A DNA stretch of 64,000 nucleotides from an uncultured Flavobacteriaceae bacterium. Lineage in GTDB: Bacteria; Bacteroidota; Bacteroidia; Flavobacteriales; Flavobacteriaceae. Both the position numbers and the translations under genes were made by a program. This document shows, piece by piece, positions 18,921 through 27,440 of the stretch. Position 1 is the stretch's first letter; each line of letters begins with the position of its first letter. The notes beneath the pieces are model-generated. The model saw only the letters and a list, made by a program, of their open reading frames with translations, searched no databases and had not been told where the DNA came from. The stretch is taken from the NCBI GenBank assembly GCA_947502635.1, contig CANNAN010000013.1, positions 62,001 through 126,000 on the forward strand, read 5' to 3'.

Positions 18921-19934
18921 ATGAAAACAATTATGAAAAAATTAATTACTCTTTCAATGCTTTTTATGGCAACCGTTTTATTTGCACAAGAAGAAGAAGC
19001 TGCAAAGAAAAAAGTATCTATTAGTGGGACAGTTGATGCTTATTACAATACAAACTTAACATCGACAGATCAAGCTATCTTTGGAGGTGGGGATGAATTT
19101 CAATCTTTTGGAACTTCTTTTGCTAACGAAACTGGTTTTGCGCTTGGTATGGCAAACATTATAGCTGGTTATGAAGGTGAATCAACAGGTGTTGTTGCAG
19201 ATATCGCTTTCGGTCCTAGAGCAGATGCTGCTACAGGTGGATTTAATTTAAATCAATTGTATGCATACTGGAATGTATCTGAAGGAACTACATTAACTTT
19301 AGGTAGGTTTAATACGTATTTAGGATACGAAGTAATTTCTCCAGCAGGAAACTTTAACTACAGTACATCTTATTTATTCTCTAATGGGCCATTCTCTCAT
19401 GTTGGTTTAAAAGCAGATTTTGCTTTATCTGATGATTTTAGCTTAATGTTAGCTGTTATGAATGCTACAGATGTTAACAGTAATACGACTGGAGATTACG
19501 CTTTAGGAGCGCAACTAGGATATTCAGGTCAGTTTTTAAACTTCTACTATGATTCTGGTGTTGTTCTTGGGTTTGAAATTGATTATACAGGTGGATTTGA
19601 TTTATCTGATGATTTCTTCTTAGGAATTAACGGTGCTTATGCAGATAATGATGGTAATGGGTTTTACGGTGCTGCTTTATACCCACAACTTGCAACTTCT
19701 GATGATTTCTCAATTGGTTTAAGAGGGGAGTATTTTAACTGGATGATTGATGGAGCAACAGATGAGCCAAATGTATTTGCTGTTACTTTAACAGGAAGTT
19801 ACACAGTAGAAAATTTAATCATAAAACCTGAATTACGTTTAGATAGCAATTCTGAAGAGGTTTATTTTGATTCAGATTTACAGCCTACAAAAAGCTTAGC
19901 TGCTTTTACATTAGCTGCTATATATTCTTTCTAA
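18921..19934 (+). CDS. Outer-membrane beta-barrel protein (porin-like), nitrogen-linked
   Basis: It has a signal peptide (ending MFMATVLFAQ) and then alternating hydrophobic strands with Gly/Asp-rich turns, ending in a C-terminal aromatic strand (LAAFTLAAIYSF) typical of outer-membrane barrels. The 337 residues suggest about 14-16 strands. It lies ~90 bp upstream of the P-II gene and the ammonium channel, so a role in passage of nitrogen compounds across the outer membrane is likely but inferred. Start could be ATG 18921 or 18933 (MKKLITLS). Confidence 0.75.
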   Translation: MKTIMKKLITLSMLFMATVLFAQEEEAAKKKVSISGTVDAYYNTNLTSTDQAIFGGGDEFQSFGTSFANETGFALGMANIIAGYEGESTGVVADIAFGPRADAATGGFNLNQLYAYWNVSEGTTLTLGRFNTYLGYEVISPAGNFNYSTSYLFSNGPFSHVGLKADFALSDDFSLMLAVMNATDVNSNTTGDYALGAQLGYSGQFLNFYYDSGVVLGFEIDYTGGFDLSDDFFLGINGAYADNDGNGFYGAALYPQLATSDDFSIGLRGEYFNWMIDGATDEPNVFAVTLTGSYTVENLIIKPELRLDSNSEEVYFDSDLQPTKSLAAFTLAAIYSF

Positions 19935-20023
19935 AAAATATAATACTTAAGTATTCCTAAGTGTATTTCTTAGGAATACTAACATTTAATTAAAATTAAC
20001 CAATCAATTAAACCATATATAAT

Positions 20024-20362
20024 ATGAAAAAAATTGAAGCAATTATCAGAAAATCAAAATATCGTGTTGTTAAAGAGGCATTGCACGATGTTGGAGTAAA
20101 CTTTTTTTCTTACTGGGATGTTACCGGTTTAGGAAATGAAAAAGAAGGACATGTGTACAGAGGAGTATCATATAGTACAAGTGATATTCAACGTAGACAT
20201 ATCTCGATTGTTGTGAATGATGATTTTGAAGAGGTAACTATTCAGGCCATTCTTAACTCGGCTGCAACAGGCGAAGTAGGCGATGGAAAAGTATTTGTAT
20301 CAGATATTAATGAATGTTACAGAATACGAACAGGGGAAAAAGGTGGAGACACTTTAAAATAA
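20024..20362 (+). CDS. Nitrogen regulatory protein P-II
   Basis: The 112-residue trimeric signal protein has the P-II fold: MKKIEAIIRKSKYRVVKEAL, a T-loop region GHVYRGVSYST (Tyr45 and Tyr50), the B-loop GEVGDGKVFVS and the C-terminal YRIRTGEKGGD. The T-loop is somewhat different from that of enteric GlnB, as in P-II proteins encoded next to amtB. It binds ATP/ADP and 2-oxoglutarate and probably gates the ammonium channel encoded 24 bp downstream. glnK-like role inferred from context. Confidence 0.93.
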   Translation: MKKIEAIIRKSKYRVVKEALHDVGVNFFSYWDVTGLGNEKEGHVYRGVSYSTSDIQRRHISIVVNDDFEEVTIQAILNSAATGEVGDGKVFVSDINECYRIRTGEKGGDTLK

Positions 20363-20386
20363 TCATCATCTAAAAAATTATATAAT

Positions 20387-21604
20387 ATGGAATTACTTAC
20401 AACAAATAATGTATGGATGATGATCTGTACGGCGCTCGTTTTCTTCATGCACACAGGTTTTGCATTTCTTGAAATTGGGCTAACAAGACAAAAAAACACA
20501 ATCAACATTTTATTTAAAAATATTTTTATTATCACTGTTGGTCTTTTATTATACTATATAATAGGATTTAACTTAATGTATCCAGGAGAATTTAATGGAT
20601 ACATAGGATCGATAGTTCCTGGTATTTCACCACCAGAAAATGGAATGACTCCAGAATATGCTGATGGAGGTTATACATGGTGGACAGACTTTTTATTCCA
20701 AGGAATGTTTGCTGCAACTGCTGCAACTATTGTTTCTGGAGCTGTTGCTGAACGTATGAAAATTGGACCATTTATGATCTTTACTGTTATTTATGTTGGA
20801 TTTGTTTATCCAATTGCAGGATCATGGAAATGGGGTGGTGGATTCTTAGATGAATTAGGATTTTATGATTTCGCTGGTTCTACATTAGTACACTCTGTTG
20901 GTGGATGGGCTGCTTTAGTGGCTGTTTGGTTACTAGGGTCTCGTATTGGTAAATTTAAAGATGGTAAGCCACAAGCAATCCCAGGACATAACATCCCTTT
21001 AGCAACTGCTGGTGTTTTAGTTCTTTGGTTAGGATGGTTTGGTTTTAATGGTGGTTCTGTACTTTCTGCAGATCCAGAATTAACGTCATTAACTTTAGTA
21101 ACTACATGTTTAGCTGCTGCAGCTGGTGGTGTTGTTGCTGCTTTAGTATCGTTCTTAAGATATAAGAATTTAGATTTAACCATGTTCTTAAATGGTATTT
21201 TAGGTGGTTTAGTTGGTATTACTGCTGGAGCAGATGTGATGACTCCTGAAAGTGCTATTTTAATTGGTGCTATTGCTGGAGCTCTTATAGTATTTGCGGT
21301 TAGCACTATAGATGCTATTAAATTAGATGATCCTGTTGGAGCTATTGCAGTACATTTAATATGTGGTATTTGGGGTACACTTGCTGTTGGTATATTTTCA
21401 ACCAATCCAGAGCATACTTTTGTTGCTCAATTAATAGGTGTTGCTTGTTATGCTGTATTTTGTTTAGTAACATCGTTCCTTATCTTATTTACACTTAAGA
21501 AAACAGTTGGAATACGAGTTTCTGAAAAAGAAGAATTAGAAGGACTAGACGGCCATGAACATGGTATGAGTGCTTACTCTGATTTTAGAATGAATGAGCA
21601 TTAA
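20387..21604 (+). CDS. amtB: Ammonium transporter (Amt/Mep/Rh family)
   Basis: The 405-residue integral membrane protein has ~11 membrane segments. Amt signatures are present: WMMICTALVFFMHTGFAFLE near the start, VERMKI-type AVAERMKIGPFM, DFAGSTLVHSVGGWAALV (pore His), and DPVGAIAVHLICGIWGTLAVG (second pore His). It conducts ammonia/ammonium across the inner membrane. Together with the P-II gene it forms a glnK-amtB-like operon beside glutamate synthase. A terminator follows. Confidence 0.96.
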   Translation: MELLTTNNVWMMICTALVFFMHTGFAFLEIGLTRQKNTINILFKNIFIITVGLLLYYIIGFNLMYPGEFNGYIGSIVPGISPPENGMTPEYADGGYTWWTDFLFQGMFAATAATIVSGAVAERMKIGPFMIFTVIYVGFVYPIAGSWKWGGGFLDELGFYDFAGSTLVHSVGGWAALVAVWLLGSRIGKFKDGKPQAIPGHNIPLATAGVLVLWLGWFGFNGGSVLSADPELTSLTLVTTCLAAAAGGVVAALVSFLRYKNLDLTMFLNGILGGLVGITAGADVMTPESAILIGAIAGALIVFAVSTIDAIKLDDPVGAIAVHLICGIWGTLAVGIFSTNPEHTFVAQLIGVACYAVFCLVTSFLILFTLKKTVGIRVSEKEELEGLDGHEHGMSAYSDFRMNEH

Positions 21605-21628
21605 ATAAATATTTTAGTTAGTATTGAA

Positions 21629-21666
21629 AAAGGATGTCTTACTTCTGTAAGGCATCCTTTTTTTAT
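21629..21666 (+). terminator. Rho-independent terminator after amtB
   Basis: AAAGGATG(T)CTTAC and GTAAG(G)CATCCTTT form a stem around TTCT, followed by a run of Ts. It marks the end of the nitrogen operon and the left edge of the accessory island. Confidence 0.88.
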
Positions 21667-21700
21667 AATAATGTGAACAGAAATTTTCTTTATTCATGGC

Positions 21701-21864
21701 TTGTTACTCGTCACAAACAATCGTTATTGGAGACCTTCCTGTAGTCGAATGGATTACAAATAGGATGCCGAGCAAGTTATATAGTATTGAAGTATTGATA
21801 TGAGATAAATGAAAAATAAATATTAACTTTGAAGCACTTGGCTAGTGCTTTTAATAGGAGCATT
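21701..21864. repeat. Island repeat, left terminal half-copy
   Basis: This matches the second half of the long repeat found at 23.4, 31.2, 33.1, 35.2 and 38.5 kb: TTGTTACTCGTCACAAAC, GGATGCCGAGCAAGTTATAT, ATGAGATAAATGAAAAATAA, then the hairpin AAGCACT-TTGGC-AGTGCTT (21832-21850) and AATAGGAGCATTGTTGGGCA. It begins ~35 bp after the amtB terminator, so it marks the left boundary of the island. Confidence 0.85.
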
Positions 21865-21880
21865 GTTGGGCAATCGTGTT

Positions 21881-22681
21881 TTATTCTTTTATAAATTTAA
21901 GAGTATTTCCGTTATCAAATTTTAAGAAGTACAGTCCATTAGCAAAGTTTTTAATATCTACTGTTTCATTGTTTGATATACTTCCAGTTTTAATTTTTGT
22001 CCCTACTACATTATAAATTCTATAATTCTTTTTTGTTTTCAGTTCAGAAATTTGAATAATTTCACTTGATGGATTTGGATAAACTTTAATTTTGGTGTTA
22101 TCATACTCATATGAGTTAACTGAAAGTGTGTTTGACAATGAAAAGTTGTCTATAATATTCCAGCTTCCTGCTACATTAGTACTTTTTTGCATTACAGTTA
22201 AATACAAACCATCATTAGGTGCAGTAAAAGAAAACTGAAAAGATGTCCATTGACTGGCTACTGTAACCGCTTCGTAAATTTGGGTTCCAAATGTAGTATT
22301 CTGCTCAGAAATACCTATGACAATATTACCTTGTGAACCAAAATCAGTTTGTGAGTATGCATCAAATGTTAACGTATAATTTTCATCATTAATAAGAGTT
22401 TGCGAAAGTTCGAAAGAAATACCTTCGTTTTTGTTTCCTATTCCAACGGCATAGATTCCATTAGAAATACTAGGGATGTAACAATTTGCTATGTGAATAT
22501 CAACACCACGATTTCCAATAGATTTTATATTTGACATATATGAATTAAATTGTTCAACTGAATTATCATAAGTACAACTATTTGGCGCAGTATTAGTTTC
22601 AAAACTCCCATTTAGAATTGATTGAGCGTTACAGATAGAACTGATTGTAATCATTAAAGTGATAAAGTAATATTTTTTCAT
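21881..22681 (-). CDS. T9SS-secreted protein with carbohydrate-binding-like domain
   Basis: The signal peptide MKKYYFITLMITISSICNAQ is followed by a ~170-residue beta-sandwich-like domain (NGSFETNTAPNSCTY, LSQTLINDENYTLTFDAYSQ, GSWNIIDNFSLS). This resembles CBM-type jelly-roll modules. The C-terminal ~75 residues are a type IX secretion sorting domain (KVYPNPSSEIIQIS, YRIYNVVGTKIKTG, LYFLKFDNGNTLKFIKE). The protein should be exported by the Por/T9SS route and fixed to the cell surface. There is no catalytic domain. It is the first gene of the island. Confidence 0.8.
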   Translation of the reverse strand: MKKYYFITLMITISSICNAQSILNGSFETNTAPNSCTYDNSVEQFNSYMSNIKSIGNRGVDIHIANCYIPSISNGIYAVGIGNKNEGISFELSQTLINDENYTLTFDAYSQTDFGSQGNIVIGISEQNTTFGTQIYEAVTVASQWTSFQFSFTAPNDGLYLTVMQKSTNVAGSWNIIDNFSLSNTLSVNSYEYDNTKIKVYPNPSSEIIQISELKTKKNYRIYNVVGTKIKTGSISNNETVDIKNFANGLYFLKFDNGNTLKFIKE

Positions 22682-22706
22682 TTGTTAAATTATTTATTTG
22701 TTAATA

Positions 22707-22745
22707 TTTTGGTTCAATGTTTTGGTTCAATGTTTTGGTTCAATG
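22707..22745. repeat. Three perfect 13-bp tandem repeats
   Basis: TTTTGGTTCAATG occurs three times in direct succession at 22707, 22720 and 22733, ~25 bp upstream of the T9SS protein start codon. Copy number could vary by slippage and change the spacing of its promoter region. Confidence 0.9.
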
Positions 22746-22862
22746 TTTTTTATAGGTTAGTATAACCGTTAGTTAGGGTTAATATGCATTAATTTTAGGT
22801 TTAGCACAGACTTTGGCAATTCCGAGTGGATTCGGACGAAGTCAAATCCGCCGTAATTGTGA
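22746..22862. other. Intergenic segment with a hairpin-forming tail
   Basis: No reading frame is supported. At 22814-22862 two nested complementary stretches (GCAATTCC/GTAATTG and GTGGATTC/AAATCCGCC) can form a hairpin. It leads directly into TTATATAATTGTTGTAG, the left boundary of the next gene segment. Confidence 0.4.
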
Positions 22863-23393
22863 TTATATAATTGTTGTAGAGGTTATTTATATTCATATTT
22901 ATTTCCCCAAATATTTTCTCCTTTCAAAAAGTCAAGCAATATTTCAGTCATCTGGTCAACCGTTTTTATTGACTTTATCATTAAAATATGGTCGTTCTCT
23001 GTCACAAATCCAGATGCTAATCCGTCATCTCCTAAACTTCCACTCACGTGTAAAGCTTTATATTCATCACCATTTTTATCTTCCAATTGCACAATGTGAA
23101 ATTCATTCCAATAGATTGATTTTATTGTGCTTCTTATTAATTCTGCCGTTGCTTTTTCAGATATGGTTTTTGTGTTTGCTTCGTAGTCATAAGAGACAGT
23201 AAGTTTTAAATCTCGTTTTTATTGTCGGATTTCACCATTCTGTAATTCAGTCCTATTTTTAGCAATTTCGAGTGTGTTTGAATTCCAACTAATCAAAACA
23301 ATTATCCCGATTAATGCTAAAACTCCGAAGATTATGTAGGTATTTATTCTTTTCATTTGAGTTTGGTCATAATGTGCTACAACAATTATATAA
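22863..23393. repeat. Gene segment bounded by a perfect 17-bp inverted repeat
   Basis: TTATATAATTGTTGTAG at 22863-22879 is exactly complementary to CTACAACAATTATATAA at 23377-23393. The pseudogene 22883-23356 fits precisely between them. This is the longest boundary match in the island, and it includes the ATTGTT core shared by other segments. Confidence 0.85.
22883..23356 (-). pseudogene. Small membrane-anchored protein gene with in-frame nonsense codon
   Basis: From ATG 23356 the frame reads an N-terminal membrane anchor (NTYIIFGVLALIGIIVLISW) to residue 45. It then meets TAA at 23221-23219 and continues in the same frame for another ~110 codons (DLKLTVSYDYEAK, HVSGSLGDDGLASGFV, ILLDFLKGENIWGNK) to a stop at 22883. 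A single point mutation therefore interrupts an otherwise clean ~157-codon gene. The family is not recognised. It sits in its own repeat-bounded segment. Confidence 0.7.
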
Positions 23394-23698
23394 ACACAAT
23401 TGCGTTTATTTCTCTTTCAAATATAATAGATTTATATGATTTTTCTGATAAAATTTTAAACCTAGATAAGGTGTTTATACGTCATGTTGAATGAGATGAG
23501 CGTACCTTTTAATTGAGATATTTATTAGGTGTAAAGTAGTGTTGTTACTCGTTACAAACGCTCGTTATCGGAGACCTTCTTCTAGTCGAATGGATCACAA
23601 TAGGATGTCGAGCAAGTTATATAGTGTTGAAGTATTGATATAAGATAAATGAATATTAACTTTTAAGCACTTGGCTAGTGTTTTTCATAGGACACAAT
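23384..23698. repeat. Island repeat copy A
   Basis: About 315 bp. From the right-hand gene boundary it has the palindrome-like AAACACAATTGCGTTT, a minus-strand TATATTTG box (complement at 23418-23425), CATGTTGAATGAGATGAGCG, TTACTCGTTACAAACGCTCG, GATGTCGAGCAAGTTATAT and the AAGCACT/AGTG hairpin. It ends at GTTGCGTGCAG, where the next gene segment starts. The promoter box faces the pseudogene on its left. Confidence 0.88.
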
Positions 23699-23713
23699 GT
23701 TGCGTGCAGTTTT

Positions 23714-24273
23714 TTATCCAACATAATAAGCTATAAATTCCCTAAGTAAAGAATAAAAGTCTCTAAATTCAAAATATTTTGGACTTGCACTACTAACATT
23801 TTTAAAACCTTGTTTTTTAAATAGTACTTTTGTTCTTGTTAAATGAAAATATTGTGAAACAACAATTATACTTTCAAAACTCAAACTATCTTTTAGTTTT
23901 ATAGTGTTCTTAACAGTTGCGAGAGTATTGTTTCCAAAATTATCAACAATAACTAAAGAATCAGGCACGATGTTTTTAATCAAATACTCTTTCATTTTGT
24001 CTCCTTCATAAAAACCTTCTTTTCCTAAACCTCCGCTAACAATTATTTTTTTTACTTGTCCATTTTTATATAAGTTTAGCCCACATTCTAAGCGTTTTCT
24101 AGCCGTTCGGAAAGAGTTCCATCTTCATTTACTTTATTTCCTAATATAACTGCAATATCAGCTCGTTCTTCATTTTTAGTTAACCCATCAATTATGATAT
24201 ATGTGATATGTCCAAAAAACCACATTAATAATATGGTTAGAATTAATTTATATTTTTTATTTAGGTTTTTCAT
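23714..24273 (-). pseudogene. YdcF/SanA-like DUF218 membrane protein, frameshifted
   Basis: ATG 24273 starts MKNLNKKYKLILTILLMWFF, a membrane anchor, then ADIAVILGNKVNEDGTLSERL, the DUF218 start. A one-base loss in an A run near 24100 (GAAAACGC) shifts the frame to a stop at 24088. The other frame continues RLECGLNLYKNGQVKKIIVSGG, GYEGDKMKEYLI and VSQYFHLTRTKVLFKKQGF to 23714. DUF218 proteins act in cell-envelope metabolism or vancomycin sensitivity. The left boundary is GTTGCGTGCAG; the matching right boundary is missing, replaced by an IS-remnant block directly at the start codon. Confidence 0.8.
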
Positions 24274-24900
24274 TCAATGTTCGTAAAGGGACATGGTTTA
24301 CACAGGTTAAAGATTAGAGTTTACACTAAATTAGTTTCTAACCTTGTAGATTGTTATTTATTTCTCAGATGCTTTTCAGCAAAGAAACCTAAAAGTACGT
24401 TTCTAAAAAATACTTTCCAAATGCCATTATCAATATCTTCAATAGCAATATGTTTTCCCTTAAAAAAAGAGTTAAGAAAAGCGAATCACAATAAAGGAGT
24501 ACGAGCGCAATAATAAACGTGTGAGCAGTAAACGAGGTAGGTATATGAAAGGTAAACGACAAAGTACAGTCGAACCTGTATTTGGAACGCTTACCCAGTT
24601 TTTAGGGCTTAGAAAAATCAATACCATAGGCGTTGAGCAAGCAAATAAGGTGATGCACTTATCTGCCATGGCTTATAACCTGAAAAAGTATCTAAAATTC
24701 ACCCAAAAAAGAATGAAAGGTGGAGCAGGAATGCTTGCTTTATTATTTTTAGTAAAAAATAGTCTGTACAAGCTCGAAAGGTTGTTTTTAAGAAACCTTA
24801 AAATAACTAATTTATAAAGCGATCTAAAAAAGAAACCGCATTAAAAGGAAGCTATGGAAGTCTGTTTTTTTATAATCTAGTGGCTTGTGCAACGGTTACC
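24274..24900. mobile_element. Composite IS-remnant block, copy 1
   Basis: About 625 bp, ~90% alike to 29698-30322. The left 200 bp on the minus strand encode a transposase C-terminal tail (GKHIAIEDIDNGIWKVFFRN, VLLGFFAEKHLRNK) similar to IS481-type integrase-core transposases. The right part on the plus strand is the IS1182-type C-terminus (RQSTVEPVFGTLTQFLGLRK, MHLSAMAYNLKKYLKF) plus its 3' end TTGTGCAACGGTTACC. The two fragments meet tail to tail. It ends exactly where the next gene segment's ATTGTTATGC boundary starts. Confidence 0.75.
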
Positions 24901-25606
24901 ATTGTTATGCTTCGTTACTTTTTATTAAGCATCTTTCTTTTTTGATACCATAAAATAGCTAGATGCTCCCTTATATATCTTTTCAGTATCAATATTCAGA
25001 AAATTACCGTTAATAATTAATTCATCCAAATCTGAACTTTTAACCCTTCTTATGGGAACTGGGATTATTCCTATTTTACACATTACCTGAACTAGTCGAA
25101 TTTGCAAGCCAATTAGAAAAGACATTTTATCACCTAAACAAGGAGTGATAGATATAAACAATCCATCAGGTTTGAGTAATTCATTTATTCTATGCACTGC
25201 ACTCTCGGGATTAGGAATAGTATGCAACATATTAAAAGCCAGAATTCTATCATAAGATTCTTTTTTTAGCTTTTCATCAAAAATATCCCCTTCAACAAAT
25301 ATTACATTTTTGATGTTTTTTTCAGCAGCCTTCCTTTTGGAAATTTCAATCATTTTCGGGGATATATCAATAGCATAAATCTCTTTAACATCATTGGCAA
25401 TCTCGCAAGCTGTTGTGCCTGTTCCACACCCATAATCTAAAACAACATTATAGCTTTCTATATGCCTTTTAGCGTTTTCCCTTGATTTTTGGTGAATGTA
25501 TTCAAAGCGCTCTTCTGTTTTGTCATAATTTTTTGAAGCACTATCCCAAAATTTTTTCGATTTACTCATTTATCTCACTTTCTTTATTTCGATGAAGCAT
25601 AACAAT
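24901..25606. repeat. Gene segment bounded by a perfect 13-bp inverted repeat
   Basis: ATTGTTATGCTTC (24901-24913) is exactly complementary to GAAGCATAACAAT (25594-25606), enclosing only the methyltransferase gene. GTTATGC/GCATAAC is also the core-site form seen in some integron attC sites. Confidence 0.85.
24925..25569 (-). CDS. Class I SAM-dependent methyltransferase
   Basis: The 214-residue protein has motif I VVLDYGCGTGTTACEIA (~42-58), an acidic residue ending strand beta2 (YAIDISPKMIEISKRKA) and the later NVIFVEGDIFDE and YDRILAFNMLHTIPNPE. These mark a Rossmann-fold methyltransferase of the UbiE/Methyltransf_11 type. The substrate is unknown. The N-terminal WDSASKNYDKTEERF is typical of small-molecule enzymes in this group. 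It is alone in its segment with a TATATTTG box 70 bp upstream in the flanking repeat. Confidence 0.85.
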   Translation of the reverse strand: MSKSKKFWDSASKNYDKTEERFEYIHQKSRENAKRHIESYNVVLDYGCGTGTTACEIANDVKEIYAIDISPKMIEISKRKAAEKNIKNVIFVEGDIFDEKLKKESYDRILAFNMLHTIPNPESAVHRINELLKPDGLFISITPCLGDKMSFLIGLQIRLVQVMCKIGIIPVPIRRVKSSDLDELIINGNFLNIDTEKIYKGASSYFMVSKKKDA

Positions 25607-25800
25607 TATATAAACGCAATAATGTTTGTTCTTATTTCAAATATAACAGATTTAATATGATTTTTCTGATAAAATTTTTTAAACCTAGATAAAGTGTTTT
25701 ATACGTCATGTTGAATGAGATGAGCGTACCTTTTAATTGTTATATTTATTAAGTGTAAAGTAGTGTGGGTGTGGATACTCGTCACAGACGACCGTTATTG
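25604..25800. repeat. Island repeat copy B (partial)
   Basis: It carries the boundary-proximal AACGCAATAATGTTTG (palindrome degenerate here), the minus-strand TATATTTG box (complement at 25638-25645), CATGTTGAATGAGATGAGCG and CTCGTCACAGACGACCG. It stops at TTATTGGAG where other copies continue. The 3' end of the next gene is fused at that point, so about half the repeat was lost. Confidence 0.85.
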
Positions 25801-25809
25801 GAGATTTTC

Positions 25810-26226
25810 CTATTTGTCAATTCTGGCACAAAGCCAAGTCGCTTCAGCAATAGGTTCATTTTTGGCGTATGCAATTCCAGATTGTTTTATTAACTTGTCA
25901 CTTACTCTAATGTTTTTAATAACATATTTAATTTCTTCATTATATGTCACTCCTTTAAAAAAAGATACATTTTCCATACTTGCCAGTCCAAAAAACCCGT
26001 CTGCAAGTCCAGCTTTTTTTAGACCTGCACCTCCGCATTGAGCCAGTGATTCTGCTAAAATCATTCCTGGAATAAAGTTGAATTTTGGGAAACTACCAGT
26101 TAACATTTCATTTGATTTGTCAAAACTTTTAATTCCAATAATTTCTTTTTCATTTGCGATTATGATTTTATCCACAAATAAAAAAGGAAATCTATGTGGA
26201 ATTAATTTTTCTATTTCTGTTTCCAT
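25810..26226 (-). CDS. FabZ/FabA-like hotdog-fold 3-hydroxyacyl dehydratase
   Basis: The 138-residue product has LIPHRFPFLFVDKI (the catalytic-His motif of FabZ) and FIPGMILAESLAQCGG (the helix bearing the acidic residue), in the right order for 3-hydroxyacyl-ACP dehydratases. It could act in fatty-acid, polyene or other acyl-chain synthesis. It is not next to other lipid genes, so it is an accessory copy. Its stop codon TAG lies inside the truncated repeat B, so its last codons may not be native. Confidence 0.75.
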   Translation of the reverse strand: METEIEKLIPHRFPFLFVDKIIIANEKEIIGIKSFDKSNEMLTGSFPKFNFIPGMILAESLAQCGGAGLKKAGLADGFFGLASMENVSFFKGVTYNEEIKYVIKNIRVSDKLIKQSGIAYAKNEPIAEATWLCARIDK

Positions 26227-26257
26227 TTTTGTTTTATTTTCTCAAATGACGCACAAC

Positions 26258-26442
26258 TATAGTGTAAACGCAATGATGTTTATTTTTATTTCAAACATAA
26301 TAGATTTAATATAGATTCTTATTATAAGACAATTCTATCTTAATTATCAACAACTCAACAAGCCAAAATCATCATTATGAGATAAATGAAAAATAAATAT
26401 TAACTTTGAAGCACTTGGCCAGTGCTTTTCATAGGATAGATT
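26258..26442. repeat. Island repeat copy C (internally deleted)
   Basis: The start (GTAAACGCAATGATGTTTA, TTCAAACATAATAGATTTAA) and the end (ATCATCATTATGAGATAAAT, GAAGCACTTGGCCAGTGCTTTTCATAGGA) of the repeat are kept, but the middle ~170 bp are missing. The hairpin AAGCACT/AGTGCTT remains. It ends at GTTGGCAATCG, the left boundary of the oxidoreductase segment. Confidence 0.8.
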
Positions 26443-26479
26443 GTTGGCAATCGTTTTTTTCTTCCACCCGATTGTGTCT

Positions 26480-27056
26480 TCACTTGTTCATTTGACCTAA
26501 TGTTTCAACTTTTTTCAACCATTTTGCTCTAAACTCTTCTTTAGAAAGTCTTATTGGTCCAATAGTTGTAATTCGCACTTTTTTTACGCCTATAAAATGC
26601 AATGTTCCCTTTTTTATGGCGTTATGACTTGGGTTTCCATAAATCCATTTGTAATACCACGCAGGTTGGTCTAATGTGCAAATTATCCTTGCAGTTTTTC
26701 CAGTAAAGCATTTATCGCTGAATAATGAGTTTTCTCTTTTGTTAAAAGCAAATCTAGGTAGTAAAACTCGATCTAAAAACCCTTTCATTATTGCAGGTAC
26801 AGAACTCCACCAAACAGGATATACCCAAACTAAATGGTCAGCCCATTTTAATTTAGTTTGAGCTTCTAATAAGTCTGGTTCTAATTCTGTCCGCTTTCTA
26901 TATCCAAATTGTAGGTTTGGGCTGAAGTTCAATTCTCTGATATTAATTTCTTTTATTTCGGCATTTGATTTTTCAGCACCTTTTATATGATTCTGAAAGT
27001 CCAAAACTGAAACTTTCTTTATCGGGATGTCCATTTATTATTAATATTTTTTTCAT
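26480..27056 (-). pseudogene. NAD(P)H:quinone oxidoreductase (flavodoxin fold), probable N-terminal frameshift
   Basis: The body matches NQO1/KefF-type flavodoxin-fold reductases: LVWVYPVWWSSVPAIMKGF, LDRVLLPRFAFN, RIICTLDQPAWYY. The typical N-terminus is present in another frame from ATG 27056 (MKKILIINGHPDKESFSFGL). It joins the main frame only if one A is restored in the short run at 26981-26984. Read without the shift, the protein starts at an internal ATG (27034) and lacks the FMN-phosphate loop. It is downstream of a membrane protein and a Crp-type regulator. Confidence 0.7.
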
Positions 27057-27061
27057 TTGCT

Positions 27062-27385
27062 TTAGAAGTATTTTTTCGTTTTATCTTCAAATGGAGTGTC
27101 TGTTAAGTTGCCAGATTTAAAGAATTTATAAAGAATAAAACAAGTAGGAACGGTTAAAAATAAGCTGCAAATAATAAAAGTGACAGCACTACAAAAAATA
27201 GCTAAGATTTGTAAGCCTAGTTCATCGATATAATTTTGTGCTATAAAATAATGATAGGTGGCTTCGGAATAATCGTAAAATCTAACTGAAAGCTCATAGA
27301 GTAACCAAGCTGGATAAAACCATTTTCTGATAGACTCCCACCATTTTCCCCATACTGATTTAAGTTGTTTGTTTTTTTCTTTCAT
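27062..27385 (-). CDS. Small membrane protein, 107 aa
   Basis: ATG 27385 is preferred over an upstream TTG. Two hydrophobic segments are visible (FIAQNYIDELGLQILAIFCSAV-type and SLFLTVPTCFILYKFF), with a Trp-rich N-terminal amphipathic stretch (WGKWWESIRKWFYPAW). No family is recognised. It lies between the Crp-family gene (37-55 bp upstream) and the oxidoreductase (6 bp downstream), so it is probably part of that operon. Confidence 0.6.
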   Translation of the reverse strand: MKEKNKQLKSVWGKWWESIRKWFYPAWLLYELSVRFYDYSEATYHYFIAQNYIDELGLQILAIFCSAVTFIICSLFLTVPTCFILYKFFKSGNLTDTPFEDKTKKYF

Positions 27386-27440
27386 TTCGTATTGTTTTGA
27401 CAAAAGTCAAACTAATGGAAGAATTATCATTTGATATAAA

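Noticed and set aside
20863-21405. 180-codon minus-strand frame inside amtB
   Set aside because: Low-complexity shadow (Pro/Thr/Ala-rich) of the clear amtB gene on the other strand.
22813-23202. 129-codon plus-strand frame
   Set aside because: It is antisense to the nonsense-interrupted gene 22883-23356 and begins in intergenic hairpin sequence.
24277-24513. 78-codon plus-strand frame
   Set aside because: The opposite strand encodes a recognisable transposase C-terminal tail and the end overlaps the IS1182 remnant in another frame.
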